Part shown: piece after piece, positions 43,770 to 53,210 of the stretch
Position numbering within the stretch: position 1 is the stretch's first letter
Layout of the letters: every line of letters begins with the position of its first letter
NCBI RefSeq assembly: GCF_023516555.1
Contig: NZ_JAMGBD010000001.1
Location: 558,001 to 622,000, forward strand
DNA: 64,000 nucleotides
Direction: 5' to 3'
Source of the DNA: Sphingomonas alba
GTDB lineage: Bacteria; Pseudomonadota; Alphaproteobacteria; Sphingomonadales; Sphingomonadaceae
The notes under the pieces: generated by a model
What the model was told of the DNA's origin: nothing
Databases searched by the model: none
The model's input: only the letters and a program-made list of their open reading frames with translations
Program-made: the position numbers and the translations under genes

Positions 43770-44861
43770 ATGACCGCAATGGAGAAGCCCGCCATCATCT
43801 CCTGGCTGGAGACGAACCGCGAAAGCCTGCCGCTCGGCCTCGCCGTCGCGGGCGGCATCATCGCCGCCATGCTCGGCCTGCGCTGGGTCGGCTCTGCCAT
43901 GTCGCGCGCAGACCCCGGCTGCTCCAGCTGGAAGGGCGTGATCGGCCGGGTGCTCGCTAAGACCGGCGTCACCTTCATGGTTGTCGCCGCGATCGAGATC
44001 GTCCTCACTTACGCGGTGCCGCCCTACCGTTTCGCACGGCTGGTCGACATTCTCTTCACCATCGTCGCCGCGCTGCAAGCCGCCGTCTGGGGCCGCGAAC
44101 TGGTGCTCGGCGTCATCTCGCACCGGGTCGGCGACGAGACGGAGACGACGCTCGGCAATGCCACCGCCATCATCCGGGTGCTGGTCAACGTCGCCTTCTT
44201 TGCCGTCGCTTTGGTCGTTATCCTCGACAACCTCGGCGTCAACGTCACGGCGCTGGTCGCTGGCCTCGGCATCGGCGGCATCGCCATCGGCCTCGCCGCG
44301 CAGGGCATTTTCTCGGACCTGTTCGCGGCGCTATCGATCCTGTTCGACCGCCCGTTCCGCCGTGGCGACACCGTTCGCTATGGAACGACGACGGCCGTCG
44401 TCGAGCGCATCGGCCTGAAGACGACGCGATTGCGCGCCATGACCGGCGAGCAGGTCATCATGGCCAACACCAAGCTGCTCGAGAACGAGATCCACAATTA
44501 CGCTTTGTCCAACCAGCGGCGGCAGGTCATCGCATTCACGCTTGTCCACAAGGCGCCGATCGACTCCGTCGACGCGCTGGCGGAAATCGCGCGGCCCGCG
44601 GTTGAAGGCCAACGCGGCTGCAAGCTCGTCCGCTGCCTCGCCACCAACATCGGGCCTAACGGCATCGATTGCGAATGCGTTTACGATGACCGGTCGAAGG
44701 ACCAGGATACCTTGGCGCAGCATAAGTCCGCCGTCATCACGGCGCTGTTGCGCGCGCTCGACACCAAGGGCCTTGCCCTCGCCTACCCGACCCAGACGAC
44801 ATACACGGCCGGGCCCGACGGTAAGCTTGTCATGCCCTACGCGCCGCCTGCCAAGGCCTGA
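43770..44861 (+). CDS. MscS-family mechanosensitive channel
   Basis: 363 residues. Four hydrophobic helices lead to the pore helix ALVAGLGIGGIAIGLAAQG and the conserved DLFAALSILFDRPFRRGD beta-domain motif. A cytosolic alpha/beta C-terminal domain completes the chain. The channel releases solutes on hypo-osmotic shock. Two close start codons (43770 and 43779) are possible, neither with a strong ribosome-binding site. It lies between topoisomerase IB and maoC on the same strand. Confidence 0.93.
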   Translation: MTAMEKPAIISWLETNRESLPLGLAVAGGIIAAMLGLRWVGSAMSRADPGCSSWKGVIGRVLAKTGVTFMVVAAIEIVLTYAVPPYRFARLVDILFTIVAALQAAVWGRELVLGVISHRVGDETETTLGNATAIIRVLVNVAFFAVALVVILDNLGVNVTALVAGLGIGGIAIGLAAQGIFSDLFAALSILFDRPFRRGDTVRYGTTTAVVERIGLKTTRLRAMTGEQVIMANTKLLENEIHNYALSNQRRQVIAFTLVHKAPIDSVDALAEIARPAVEGQRGCKLVRCLATNIGPNGIDCECVYDDRSKDQDTLAQHKSAVITALLRALDTKGLALAYPTQTTYTAGPDGKLVMPYAPPAKA

Positions 44862-44905
44862 GATGGTCTTGCGGGCATCTGGAGCCCGCCCTAGAGCGCC
44901 AGTCC

Positions 44906-45361
44906 ATGCCCATCGCTTCGCTTGACGAGATCACCGCCCGCATCGGCACCCAGATCGGTGTTTCCGACTGGATCGCCATCGATCAGGCGCGCATCGACGA
45001 GTTCGCCGAGGCGACCGAGGACAGGCAGTTCATTCACGTCGATCCGGAAGCCGCCGGCAAAACCATGTTCGGCGGCACCATCGCCCACGGCTTCCTGACG
45101 CTTTCGCTCCTCAGCCGCATGGCCGCCGATGTCATGCTGGTGCCCGCGAACACCAAGATGGCGGTGAACTACGGCCTCAATCGCGTCCGCTTCATCGCGC
45201 CCGTGCCGGAGGGCTCCCGCATCCGCGGCACGTTCACGCTCGCCAATATCGAGGAGCGCGGCGACGGCCAGTTCCTCATGCATCACAATGTCCTCGTCGA
45301 AATCGAGGGCTCGGACAAAACCGCGCTTACCGCCGACTGGATCGGCCTGCTGGTACTCTAG
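44906..45361 (+). CDS. MaoC-family (R)-specific enoyl-CoA hydratase
   Basis: 151 residues with a hot-dog fold. The hydratase 2 signature is clear: EATEDRQFIHVDPEAA, then FGGTIAHGFLTLSLL, containing the catalytic aspartate and histidine. It hydrates enoyl-CoA to (R)-3-hydroxyacyl-CoA, linking fatty-acid oxidation and polyhydroxyalkanoate or related synthesis. It precedes a thiolase gene by 15 bp, consistent with one acyl-CoA pathway unit. Confidence 0.93.
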   Translation: MPIASLDEITARIGTQIGVSDWIAIDQARIDEFAEATEDRQFIHVDPEAAGKTMFGGTIAHGFLTLSLLSRMAADVMLVPANTKMAVNYGLNRVRFIAPVPEGSRIRGTFTLANIEERGDGQFLMHHNVLVEIEGSDKTALTADWIGLLVL

Positions 45362-45376
45362 GGAAAAGGACAATCC

Positions 45377-46558
45377 ATGGCTCGCGACGCCGTCATCGTT
45401 TCCACCGCCCGCACGCCGATCGGCCGCGCCTATCGCGGTGCCTTCAACGCCACGCCCGGCGCCACGCTCGGTGCTCTTTCGCTGGCCCCCGCGATCGAGC
45501 GCGCCGGCATTGACCCTGGCGAGATCGACGATGTCGTCTGGGGCTGCGTCCTCACCCAGGGAACCCAGTCCGGCAATATCGGGCGCCAGGTCACGCTTCG
45601 CGCCGGCTGCCCGGTGACCGTCAGCGCGCAGACCATAGACCGCCAGTGCGCGTCGGGCCTGATGGCCATCGCCACCGCCGCGAAGCAAGTGATCGTCGAC
45701 CAGATGGATGTGGTCGCCGCGGGGGGACAGGATTCGATCTCCATGGTGCAGACGCCGGAAATGCGCGTCAGCGGCGACCCGTCGCTCATCGCCATGCACA
45801 AGGACGTCTACATGCCGATGCTCGGCACGGCCGAGACGGTTTCCCAGCGCTACAAGATCAGCCGTGAGGCACAGGACGAATATGCGCTGCAATCCCAGCA
45901 GCGCACCGCCGCCGCCCAGGCCGCCGGCCGCTTCGACGCCGAGATCGTCCCCGCCAACGCGACCATGATGATCAAGGACAAGGAAACCGGCGAGGTCTCG
46001 CAGAAGGAAATCACGCTCAGCAAGGACGAGGGCAACCGCGCCGACACGACGCTGGAAGGCCTCGCCTCGCTCCAGCCGGTGCTTGGCCCCGGCACGCACA
46101 TTACCGCCGGTAATGCCAGTCAGTTGAGCGACGGTTCATCGGCCTGCGTCATCATGGAAGCCTCGGTCGCCGAGAAAAAGGGCCTGCAGCCGCTCGGCCG
46201 CTACGTCGGCATGGCCGTCGCCGGCACCGAACCCGACGAAATGGGCATCGGCCCTGTCTTCGCAGTGCCGAAGCTGCTCGGCCGGTTCGGCCTCAAGATG
46301 GACGATATCGGCCTGTGGGAGCTGAACGAGGCCTTCGCCGTGCAGGTCCTCTACTGTCGCGACAAGCTCGGCATCCCGAACGACCTGCTGAACGTCGACG
46401 GCGGCGCCATTTCCGTCGGCCACCCCTACGGCATGTCGGGCGCCCGCCTGACCGGCCACGCCCTCATCGAAGGCAAGCGCCGCGGCGCGAAATACGTCGT
46501 CGCGACCATGTGCATCGGCGGTGGCATGGGCGCTGCGGGGTTGTTTGAAGTCCTCTGA
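45377..46558 (+). CDS. Acetyl-CoA acetyltransferase (thiolase)
   Basis: 393 residues. It condenses or cleaves acyl-CoA units. The acyl-enzyme cysteine is in [11 protein letters not shown] (about residue 90), the histidine in [10 protein letters not shown], and the second catalytic cysteine in [19 protein letters not shown] is the thiolase NEAFA motif. AAGGA lies six bases before the ATG. Whether it acts in beta-oxidation or in biosynthesis cannot be decided. A nested inverted repeat lies just after the stop and may terminate transcription. Confidence 0.95.
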   Translation: MARDAVIVSTARTPIGRAYRGAFNATPGATLGALSLAPAIERAGIDPGEIDDVVWGCVLTQGTQSGNIGRQVTLRAGCPVTVSAQTIDRQCASGLMAIATAAKQVIVDQMDVVAAGGQDSISMVQTPEMRVSGDPSLIAMHKDVYMPMLGTAETVSQRYKISREAQDEYALQSQQRTAAAQAAGRFDAEIVPANATMMIKDKETGEVSQKEITLSKDEGNRADTTLEGLASLQPVLGPGTHITAGNASQLSDGSSACVIMEASVAEKKGLQPLGRYVGMAVAGTEPDEMGIGPVFAVPKLLGRFGLKMDDIGLWELNEAFAVQVLYCRDKLGIPNDLLNVDGGAISVGHPYGMSGARLTGHALIEGKRRGAKYVVATMCIGGGMGAAGLFEVL

Positions 46559-46561
46559 CTT

Positions 46562-46646
46562 GTGCTCCTGCGAAGGCAGGAGCCCAGTCGCGCGCGGCGC
46601 TTCTTTGCGGCTTCGCCGGACTGGGTCCCTGCTTTCGCAGGGACAC
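46562..46646. repeat. 85 bp nested inverted repeat between convergent genes
   Basis: Two 28 bp arms (46562-46589 and 46619-46646) are near-perfect inverted repeats beginning GTG(C/T)(T/C)CCTGCGAA and ending CCAGTC. Each arm also folds on itself: CTCCTGC/GCAGGAG and TCCCTGC/GCAGGGA. The 29 bp centre is GC-rich. Four bases after the thiolase stop and three before the next convergent stop, it is well placed as a two-way terminator. It resembles a dispersed sphingomonad repeat I recall. Confidence 0.8.
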
Positions 46647-46648
46647 GA

Positions 46649-47545
46649 TTACTTCAAATAATTCTCCGTCCGGATCCAACGGCTCGCCATCCACTTGACC
46701 CCTTCCGTAACCGGCAGGCCGGCGTGGATCATGCGCTCGTCGAATGAGCCGTCGTCGCGGACGTTCTTGAAAACCAGCATGTCGCCGACGCCGCCGCGGA
46801 CCCGGACGTTGATCTTCGGGAAGTCGGTCTCGCCGCCCTCGAACTGGTCGTTGAGCCAGATGAGCGCGGTCAGCGTCCGCACCGACACATTGTCAGAACC
46901 GGTGCCGTCATGGTGCGGCTTGTACTGCTGTCCAGGCGTGTACTTGAGGATGTTGAGCGGCTCGCCCCAGCCGGCCTCGGTCCCGGTCGCCTTGGCGATG
47001 CAGCGGTTGACCGCCTGGACAATCAGATCCTCCGCCAGGTTCGGGATGCTGCACGAATGCGCGTCGCGGACCTTCTCGTCCGTCCGTCCCTCACCCGAAA
47101 GATCGAGGATTCCCGCTTTCTCCAGCCACGGCGTTCCAAGCACAGCGAGATAGCGGCACTCCGCCGGGCTGAAGAGTTGCGGGTAGAGCGCGATATAAGG
47201 GTCCTGGCTGATGATCTTCGGCTCAACCTCGGCGAGGCGTTTCTCGCAGCTTAGATGGTCGAGGAAGGCCAGTTGCAGCGCGGCGAACCGGTCTTCTTGC
47301 GCAAGCTCGGCAAGCATTTCCTTCGCCGCCTTGGCATCGGCTTTGCGGCCGATGCCGGCGTTGGTCATGTAAACCCAGGCCCGGCGCCCATCAGGATGCC
47401 CAAGACGTGCGGCCTGCTGGATCATCTTGTAGGCCGCCTTCTGGTCCGGCTTGGTTTCGATGCCCAGCAGCAGCCGCTCGGCCATGTCCATGGCGGCATT
47501 CGGCTCGGTTTGGGCCCGCAGTTCGAGGTCCTGAAGATCGCTCAT
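46649..47545 (-). CDS. Prolyl 4-hydroxylase-like 2OG-Fe(II) oxygenase with Sel1-type N-terminus
   Basis: 298 residues. The N-terminal third has Sel1/TPR-like helices (AAYKMIQQAARLGHPDGRRA). The C-terminal part is a P4Hc double-stranded beta-helix. The iron triad is H-x-D in KPHHDGTG plus the distal histidine in RMIHAGLPV, and the 2-oxoglutarate lysine follows in GVKWMASRWIR. The likely reaction is hydroxylation of a protein or peptide substrate. AGGAAG lies seven bases before the ATG. It is divergent from the next small gene. Confidence 0.9.
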   Translation of the reverse strand: MSDLQDLELRAQTEPNAAMDMAERLLLGIETKPDQKAAYKMIQQAARLGHPDGRRAWVYMTNAGIGRKADAKAAKEMLAELAQEDRFAALQLAFLDHLSCEKRLAEVEPKIISQDPYIALYPQLFSPAECRYLAVLGTPWLEKAGILDLSGEGRTDEKVRDAHSCSIPNLAEDLIVQAVNRCIAKATGTEAGWGEPLNILKYTPGQQYKPHHDGTGSDNVSVRTLTALIWLNDQFEGGETDFPKINVRVRGGVGDMLVFKNVRDDGSFDERMIHAGLPVTEGVKWMASRWIRTENYLK

Positions 47546-47640
47546 CGCCGCGCTTCCTGCCCTGCCCTCGATCCTTTGTCACGCCATTGAACCGAAGCTG
47601 CTACACAGGGGTTGAGCTGCATGAACAGGAGGACCTGACC

Positions 47641-47889
47641 ATGCCCATGTCCGAATTGCCCTTGGCCGAGCGCATCGCCCGCGTCCTCGCCGGCGCGGCG
47701 CTGAGCAAGAATGCCGACGGCAGCAACGGCTCGGCAGCCAAAGACGTCGACGACCACTGGAAGGATCATTTGAACCAGGCGATGGCGGTCCTGCACACGA
47801 TGCGCGAACCCGATCATTTGATGGCCGAAGCCGGCGACCCGCAGGTCTGGACCCGCATGGTCGAAGCCGCGATCCAGGACGCCGAATAG
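47641..47889 (+). CDS. Small cytosolic protein of unknown function
   Basis: 82 residues: MPMSELPLAERIARVLAGAA, then DDHWKDHLNQAMAVLHTMREPD and AGDPQVWTRMVEAAI. Helical, no signal or membrane segment. Short proteins with this REPD...GD..(I/V)W.RM pattern come to mind from sphingomonads, with no known role. AGGAGG is eight bases before the ATG, fixing the start. A drug-type transporter gene starts 4 bp after its stop, so the pair is co-translated. Confidence 0.85.
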   Translation: MPMSELPLAERIARVLAGAALSKNADGSNGSAAKDVDDHWKDHLNQAMAVLHTMREPDHLMAEAGDPQVWTRMVEAAIQDAE

Positions 47890-47892
47890 GCT

Positions 47893-49344
47893 TTGGCCGG
47901 GGGCAAAACCCGCAACGCCGATCCGCGCTGGACCCTGGCGGCCTCGATCCTCGCCTCCAGCCTCAGCTTCGTCGACGGCAGCGTCCTCAATGTCGCGCTG
48001 CCCGCGATCCGCGCCAGCTATCATGCCAATGCCGCCGAAGTGCAGTGGGTGGTCAACGCCTACCTCCTGCCCTTGTCAGCGCTGCTGTTGCTCGGCGGAG
48101 CGCTCGGCGACCATTTCGGCAGGCGGCGGTTGCTGATCGGCGGCACGGCCCTGTTCGCAATCGCGTCGCTTGTCTGCGCGCTGGCGCCTAGCCTCAACGT
48201 CCTGCTCGTGGCCCGCGGCGCGCAGGGCATCGGCGCGGCGCTGCTGCTTCCCAACAGCCTCGCCCTCCTCAATGCCGCCTTTGAAGGAGAAAAGCGCGGT
48301 CGCGCTGTCGGCATCTGGGCCGCCGCCGGTGCCGCCGCCGCTGCGGTCGCGCCGCTCATCGGCGGCTGGCTGGTCGACAATGTCGGCTGGCCCTCGATCT
48401 TCTACATCAACCTGCCGCTCGCCGCCGGTGCGATCGCTTTGGCGCTGATGTTCGTCACCGAAAGCCACGATCCTGGCGCAGGCCGCACTGACTATGGCGG
48501 CGCCTTCCTGGCCACTGCCGCGCTCGGCGGAGCGACCTACGGCCTGACGCTCTGGTCATCGACGGGACGCTTCACGGCGCTCGCCATCGGCGCGATCGTA
48601 GCCGGCATTCTGTTTATGGCCGGCTTCTTCTGGGTCGAGCGCCGGCGCCGCGAAAAGGCGATGATGCCGCTGACCCTCTTCAAGGACAGTTGCTTCACCG
48701 GCCTCAACCTCATGACCCTGCTGCTTTACGGCGCGTTCGGGGCGGTCATGCTGCTCGTCCCCTATGTGCTGATCGAGCAGTGCGGCTATTCGCCGATCCA
48801 GGCCGGCCTCGCAATGCTGCCGCTGCCGATCCTGCTCACCATCGGCTCGCCGATCATGGGCCAGCTGGCGGAGCGCACCGGCCCGCATCTGCCGCTGACC
48901 GTCGGCCCCCTAGTCGTCGGCGCGGGCATGATGCTCGCCCTGCGCATCGACAGCCTGGGCGTTTATTGGGCGACAATCTTCCCGGCGATGACGGTCATGG
49001 CGGCGGGAATGGCCATCGCCGTCGCGCCGCTCACCGCGTCTGTACTCGGCTCGGTCGAGGAAAGGCACGTCGCCATGGCCTCCGGCTTCAACAGCGCGGT
49101 GGCGCGCCTCGGCGGCCTCGTTGCGACCGCCTTGCTTGGCGTGGTCCTGTCAAAGGAAGGCGAAGCTCTAATCACCGGCTTCCACGGCGCAATGATCGCC
49201 TCGGCCATTGTCGCGGCGGCGGCGAGTGCCGTCGCCTGGTTCAGCCTTCGATCTTCGAAAAGTCCGCAACCTGGTGGACCGCATCGCGGAAGCGGGCGAG
49301 AAGATTCAATCTGCGCGCCCTCGTTTCCTTGTGTGGGTCGTTGA
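47893..49344 (+). CDS. DHA2-family (EmrB/QacA-like) MFS efflux transporter
   Basis: 483 residues with 14 helices. SFVDGSVLNVALPAI is the DHA2 helix 1 motif, GDHFGRRRLLIGG the loop 2-3 motif A, and GAAAAAVAPLIGGWL motif C. It probably exports a drug or metabolite by proton antiport. The start is TTG 47893, 4 bp after the previous gene. The last helix ends near residue 450; the remaining 33 residues ([14 protein letters not shown] onward) are encoded across from the conserved glyS C-terminus, a 104 bp overlap, and are unlikely to be family sequence. Confidence 0.88.
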   Translation: MAGGKTRNADPRWTLAASILASSLSFVDGSVLNVALPAIRASYHANAAEVQWVVNAYLLPLSALLLLGGALGDHFGRRRLLIGGTALFAIASLVCALAPSLNVLLVARGAQGIGAALLLPNSLALLNAAFEGEKRGRAVGIWAAAGAAAAAVAPLIGGWLVDNVGWPSIFYINLPLAAGAIALALMFVTESHDPGAGRTDYGGAFLATAALGGATYGLTLWSSTGRFTALAIGAIVAGILFMAGFFWVERRRREKAMMPLTLFKDSCFTGLNLMTLLLYGAFGAVMLLVPYVLIEQCGYSPIQAGLAMLPLPILLTIGSPIMGQLAERTGPHLPLTVGPLVVGAGMMLALRIDSLGVYWATIFPAMTVMAAGMAIAVAPLTASVLGSVEERHVAMASGFNSAVARLGGLVATALLGVVLSKEGEALITGFHGAMIASAIVAAAASAVAWFSLRSSKSPQPGGPHRGSGREDSICAPSFPCVGR

Positions 49345-51238
49345 CGGTTACCTTGTCGAAGAACGCATCGATGGGCTCACGGAGCAAGGCGAGCGCCGCC
49401 ATGGCCGCGGTAAAATCCTCGGCCTCGACCGCTGCCTTCGCCTTGGGCTCGGCCGCATCGAGCGCCGCAACCAGCGCCTGCTCCTCGGCCGGAACATCGG
49501 TTCCGCCGGCCGCAGCCGCGTCCCACTGCTCCTTCTTCAGAATATTCGCCGCGCGCTTGTAACCCGAGAGCAGGTTCGTCCCCTCGCCCGTCTCCACGAA
49601 GCCCTGCAGCGCATTCACCCGCGCCAGTAGGCGAACAAGATCGTCCTCGCCGCCAAGCGCGAACACAGCGTCGATCAAGTCGTGCCGGACCCCCGCCTCG
49701 CGCTGCTGGACCTTAAGGCGGTCGGCGATAAAGCCCATCAGCTCGTTCACGTCGGCTTTGGCCTCGGCCAGGCCGAACGCCTCGCGCAGGCTCAACCGAG
49801 TGCCGTTCGTGAGAATTGTCTGGACAATCGCCAGCGCCGCGCGGCGCAGCGCGAACGGATCCTTGGACCCCGTCGGCTTGATACTCTTGGCGAAAAAGCT
49901 GGCAAGCGTGTCGATACGATCCGCCAGCGCGACGCAAACTGGAATGCAGCCCTCGACGGCCTGCTGGTATTGCTGGTTCAGCGCGGAGACGACGCCCGCC
50001 TTCTCTCCTGCGCGTTCGGCATAATACCCACCCATGATGCCCTGAAGTTCGGGAAACTCGCCGACCATGCCGCTGGCGAGGTCAGTCTTGGCGAGCAAGC
50101 CGGCGCGATACGCCGTTTCCGGATCGCGTTCCGGAAACCATTTTTCGCAGATCGCCTTCGATAGCTTGGCGATCCGTTCAGCCTTGGCGCGCAGGCTGCC
50201 CATGCCCTCGTAGAACAGCATCTGGTCGATCTTCGGCAGCAGTTCTTCCAGCGGCACCTTCAGATCCTGCTCCCAGAAGAAGCGGGCGTCGCTGAGGCGT
50301 GCGGCCAGCACCCGGCGATTGCCCTCGACGATCGCCTCGCCGCCGTCCTTGGCATCGATATTGGCAGTGCAGATGAAGGCGGGTGCCAGCGCGCCCGTGT
50401 CATCGGTGCAGGCGAAATATTTCTGGTTCGTCCGCATGGTGAGGACGATCACCTCGCGCGGCACGTCGAGGAATTCGGGGTCGAAGCGGCCGAGCAGCGG
50501 CACCGGATTCTCGGTCAGGCCGGCATTCTCGACAACCAGCCCCTCATCCTCGACCAGGCTAAGCCCCGCGGCCTTCGCAGCCGCCGCCGCGCCCTCGCGG
50601 ATGATCGCCTCGCGTTCCTCATGGTCGACGATCACATGGCAGGCGCGCAGCTTCTCGGCATAGTCTGCGCACGAACCGATGGTGATGATGCCCGGGTGGT
50701 GGAAGCGATGGCCGACCGTGGCCGCTCCGGCCGCAACACCATCGACCTCGACGGGCACGATCTCCTCGCCGAGCAGTGCAACAATGCCATGCAACGGCCG
50801 CACCCAGCGCAAATTGCCCGAACCCCAGCGCATCGACTTCGGCCAAGGGAAATTGCGGACGATGCTTTCGATCGCCTCGGCCAGCACCTCGCTCGCGCCC
50901 CGCCCCGGCTTCTCGATCTTGGCGAACAGGACACCGTCGCGCTCTTCCAGCTGCTCGCGGCTCAGCCCCGTCTTTTTCAGGAACCCCGCCAGCGCCTGCT
51001 CCGGCGCATTGGCGCGCGGGCCCTTAAGTTCTTCGCTGACCGCCTCGGTCGCTTCCGGCAATCCGCGCGCGATCAGCACCAGCCGCCGCGGCGTTGAATA
51101 AGTCTCGATCCCCTCGGTCGTCAGCCCCGCAGCCTGCAGCGCCTCCGCGAACAGCCGCGCCAAATCGGCGCGCGCCTTGGCCTGCATCCGCGCCGGAATT
51201 TCCTCCGACCTGAGCTCAAGGAGAAAGTCCGCGCTCAC
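49241..51238 (-). CDS. glyS: Glycyl-tRNA synthetase beta subunit
   Basis: 665 residues. The beta chain of the alpha2beta2 enzyme binds tRNA and assists charging. It starts [14 protein letters not shown] and shows [18 protein letters not shown] and the [10 protein letters not shown] motif, with an anticodon-binding C-terminal domain ending [23 protein letters not shown] 51238 overlaps the glyQ stop as GTGA; the frame runs further upstream only through glyQ. Its C-terminal codons overlap the opposite-strand MFS gene. Confidence 0.96.
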   Translation of the reverse strand: MSADFLLELRSEEIPARMQAKARADLARLFAEALQAAGLTTEGIETYSTPRRLVLIARGLPEATEAVSEELKGPRANAPEQALAGFLKKTGLSREQLEERDGVLFAKIEKPGRGASEVLAEAIESIVRNFPWPKSMRWGSGNLRWVRPLHGIVALLGEEIVPVEVDGVAAGAATVGHRFHHPGIITIGSCADYAEKLRACHVIVDHEEREAIIREGAAAAAKAAGLSLVEDEGLVVENAGLTENPVPLLGRFDPEFLDVPREVIVLTMRTNQKYFACTDDTGALAPAFICTANIDAKDGGEAIVEGNRRVLAARLSDARFFWEQDLKVPLEELLPKIDQMLFYEGMGSLRAKAERIAKLSKAICEKWFPERDPETAYRAGLLAKTDLASGMVGEFPELQGIMGGYYAERAGEKAGVVSALNQQYQQAVEGCIPVCVALADRIDTLASFFAKSIKPTGSKDPFALRRAALAIVQTILTNGTRLSLREAFGLAEAKADVNELMGFIADRLKVQQREAGVRHDLIDAVFALGGEDDLVRLLARVNALQGFVETGEGTNLLSGYKRAANILKKEQWDAAAAGGTDVPAEEQALVAALDAAEPKAKAAVEAEDFTAAMAALALLREPIDAFFDKVTVNDPHKETRARRLNLLARFRDAVHQVADFSKIEG

Positions 51239-52095
51239 GCCGCATACCCCTTGGCATCCATCCATGCCCCGCAAGCGCCCTTCGCCAGGTCGCGGACGCG
51301 CCCGATATAGGCCTGCCGCTCGGCGACGCTGATCACGCCCCGTGCCTGCAACGTGTTGAAGATGTGGCTGGCCTTGATCGCCTGCTCATAGGCCGGGATC
51401 GGCAATTTGGCGGTCAGGCAATTCTCGGCCTCCGCCGCCGCCTTCTTGAACAAATCGAACAAGGCATCGGTGTTGGCGGTCTCGAAATTCCACGCCGACA
51501 TCTGCTGCTCATTGTCCATGAAGACGTCGCCATAGGTCACGCCTTCATTGTTGAAGGCGAGGTCGAAGACATTGTCCTTGCCCTGAATGTACATGGCCAG
51601 CCGCTCGAGCCCGTAGGTCAGTTCGCCCGTCACTGGCTTGCACTCGAAGCCGCCGACCTGCTGGAAATAGGTGAATTGCGTCACCTCCATGCCGTCGCAC
51701 CAGACTTCCCAGCCGAGACCCCAGGCACCCAATGTCGGGCTTTCCCAGTCGTCCTCGACGAAGCGAATGTCATGCTTCAGCGGGTCGATGCCGATGGCGT
51801 CGAGGCTGCCGAGATAAAGCTGCTGCAAATCCGCCGGGCTCGGCTTCAGCACCACCTGGTATTGGTAATAATGGCCGAGCCGGTTCGGGTTCTCGCCATA
51901 GCGGCCGTCCGTCGGGCGGCGGCACGGCTGGACATAAGCCGCCTTCCACGCGTCCGGCCCAAGCGCGCGCAACACCGTCGCCGGGTGAAACGTCCCCGCC
52001 CCCATCTCCATGTCATAAGGCTGGACGATCAGGCAGCCGCGCTCGCTCCAATAATGATGGAGGGTCAGGATCAGGTCCTGGAAGCTCAGCGGCAC
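51235..52095 (-). CDS. glyQ: Glycyl-tRNA synthetase alpha subunit
   Basis: 286 residues. The catalytic subunit begins [20 protein letters not shown] and contains [16 protein letters not shown] and the motif [21 protein letters not shown] prefer GTG 52095 (GGGGA seven bases upstream, N-terminus like other family members). GTG 52164 with AGGAAGA upstream would add 23 unlike residues. It is translationally coupled to glyS and divergent from the TraB/GumN gene. Confidence 0.95.
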   Translation of the reverse strand: MPLSFQDLILTLHHYWSERGCLIVQPYDMEMGAGTFHPATVLRALGPDAWKAAYVQPCRRPTDGRYGENPNRLGHYYQYQVVLKPSPADLQQLYLGSLDAIGIDPLKHDIRFVEDDWESPTLGAWGLGWEVWCDGMEVTQFTYFQQVGGFECKPVTGELTYGLERLAMYIQGKDNVFDLAFNNEGVTYGDVFMDNEQQMSAWNFETANTDALFDLFKKAAAEAENCLTAKLPIPAYEQAIKASHIFNTLQARGVISVAERQAYIGRVRDLAKGACGAWMDAKGYAA

Positions 52096-52199
52096 AAGAT
52101 ATTCCCCGTTGTCGGCGTTGCAGCGGCTTTGGCCGAACCGCCAAAGCCTGACAAGCGCGTTCACTCTTCCTACATGCTTGGCCCGCGATGGGAGATTTC

Positions 52200-53099
52200 A
52201 TGCGTATCTGGAACCAAATCCGTGCAAGCCTCGGCTTCCTTGGCCTCGCCGCCGTCACCTTCGGCCTGTCCGGCCCGGCCCTCGCCAGGGAGAGCAAGCC
52301 CGCTCTCTGGGAGATCTCCGACAAGGACACGAACATCTATTTGTTCGGCACGATCCACTTGCTCCCGCCCAACACCAACTGGCGCAGCGCCAAGCTCGAC
52401 AAGGCGACGCAGGACGCCGGCACCTTGGTCGTCGAAACCATCATCGACGAGAAGAACCCGGCGGCCTTCGCGGCCGAATATGCCCGCCTCGGCGTCCGCG
52501 CAGGCCTCCCGCCGATCACTAGCCGCGTCTCGGCAAACAAGCAGGCCGCGCTCCGTGCGGTCATCACCAAATCCGGCATTCCCGAGGCCGCGCTCAACAA
52601 TATGGAAACCTGGGCTGCCGCCTTCGCGCTCCTGCAGGTGCAGTTCAAGGAGCTTGGCGTCTCCGGAAACGACGGCGTCGAGAACACGCTGAAGCAGGCC
52701 TTCACCGCCGCCGGAAAGCCGATCCAGCAGCTCGAAACCAACAGCGAGCAGCTGGGCTTCTTCGACACGCTCCCCGAAGCCGCGCAGCGCGAGTTGCTGG
52801 AAGGCGCTGTCGAGGACCCGGCAGCGGCCAAGCAACAGTTCAACGCCATGTTTGCGTCCTGGATGTCCGGGGACGTGAAATCGATCGCCCAGACCTTCAA
52901 CGCAGAGTTCACGAACTCGCCGGAGCTCAAGGCGGCTCTCCTCCAGCGGCGCAACGCCAATTGGAGCGGCTGGGTTGAACGTCGCATGCAGCAGCCGGGC
53001 ACTGTGTTCATGGCGGTCGGCTCCGGCCACCTCGCGGGCGACGATTCGGTCGTCGAGTTGCTGAAGAGGCGCGGCTATCGGGTGAAGCGCGTCCAGTAG
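52200..53099 (+). CDS. TraB/GumN-family protein (copy 1)
   Basis: 299 residues. A signal peptide (LGFLGLAAVTFGLSGPALA) precedes a TraB/GumN domain: LWEISDKDTNIYLFGTIHLL at the front and AVGSGHLAGDDSVVELLKRRGY at the back, bearing the conserved G-T-x-H and G-x-x-H motifs of the Tiki-like metal-dependent fold. Tiki proteins are metalloproteases; the bacterial role is unsettled. GGGAG lies five bases before ATG 52200. The next gene is a paralogue. Confidence 0.88.
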   Translation: MRIWNQIRASLGFLGLAAVTFGLSGPALARESKPALWEISDKDTNIYLFGTIHLLPPNTNWRSAKLDKATQDAGTLVVETIIDEKNPAAFAAEYARLGVRAGLPPITSRVSANKQAALRAVITKSGIPEAALNNMETWAAAFALLQVQFKELGVSGNDGVENTLKQAFTAAGKPIQQLETNSEQLGFFDTLPEAAQRELLEGAVEDPAAAKQQFNAMFASWMSGDVKSIAQTFNAEFTNSPELKAALLQRRNANWSGWVERRMQQPGTVFMAVGSGHLAGDDSVVELLKRRGYRVKRVQ

Positions 53100-53210
53100 T
53101 CGGGGTAATCCACAATTTTGCGACGAATCGCAGCCAGTTAAACGATTAGTAACCTTGACGGGCTGATCGTCGTCCAACACATTCCTCATGCACAGCCCGG
53201 GGGGGATAAA

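Noticed and set aside
44891-46099. Minus-strand frame of 402 codons opposite maoC and thiolase
   Set aside because: Composition typical of antisense of GC-rich genes; both plus-strand genes have catalytic residues.
51364-52692. Plus-strand frame of 442 codons
   Set aside because: Antisense to glyQ, running out of frame into the TraB gene.
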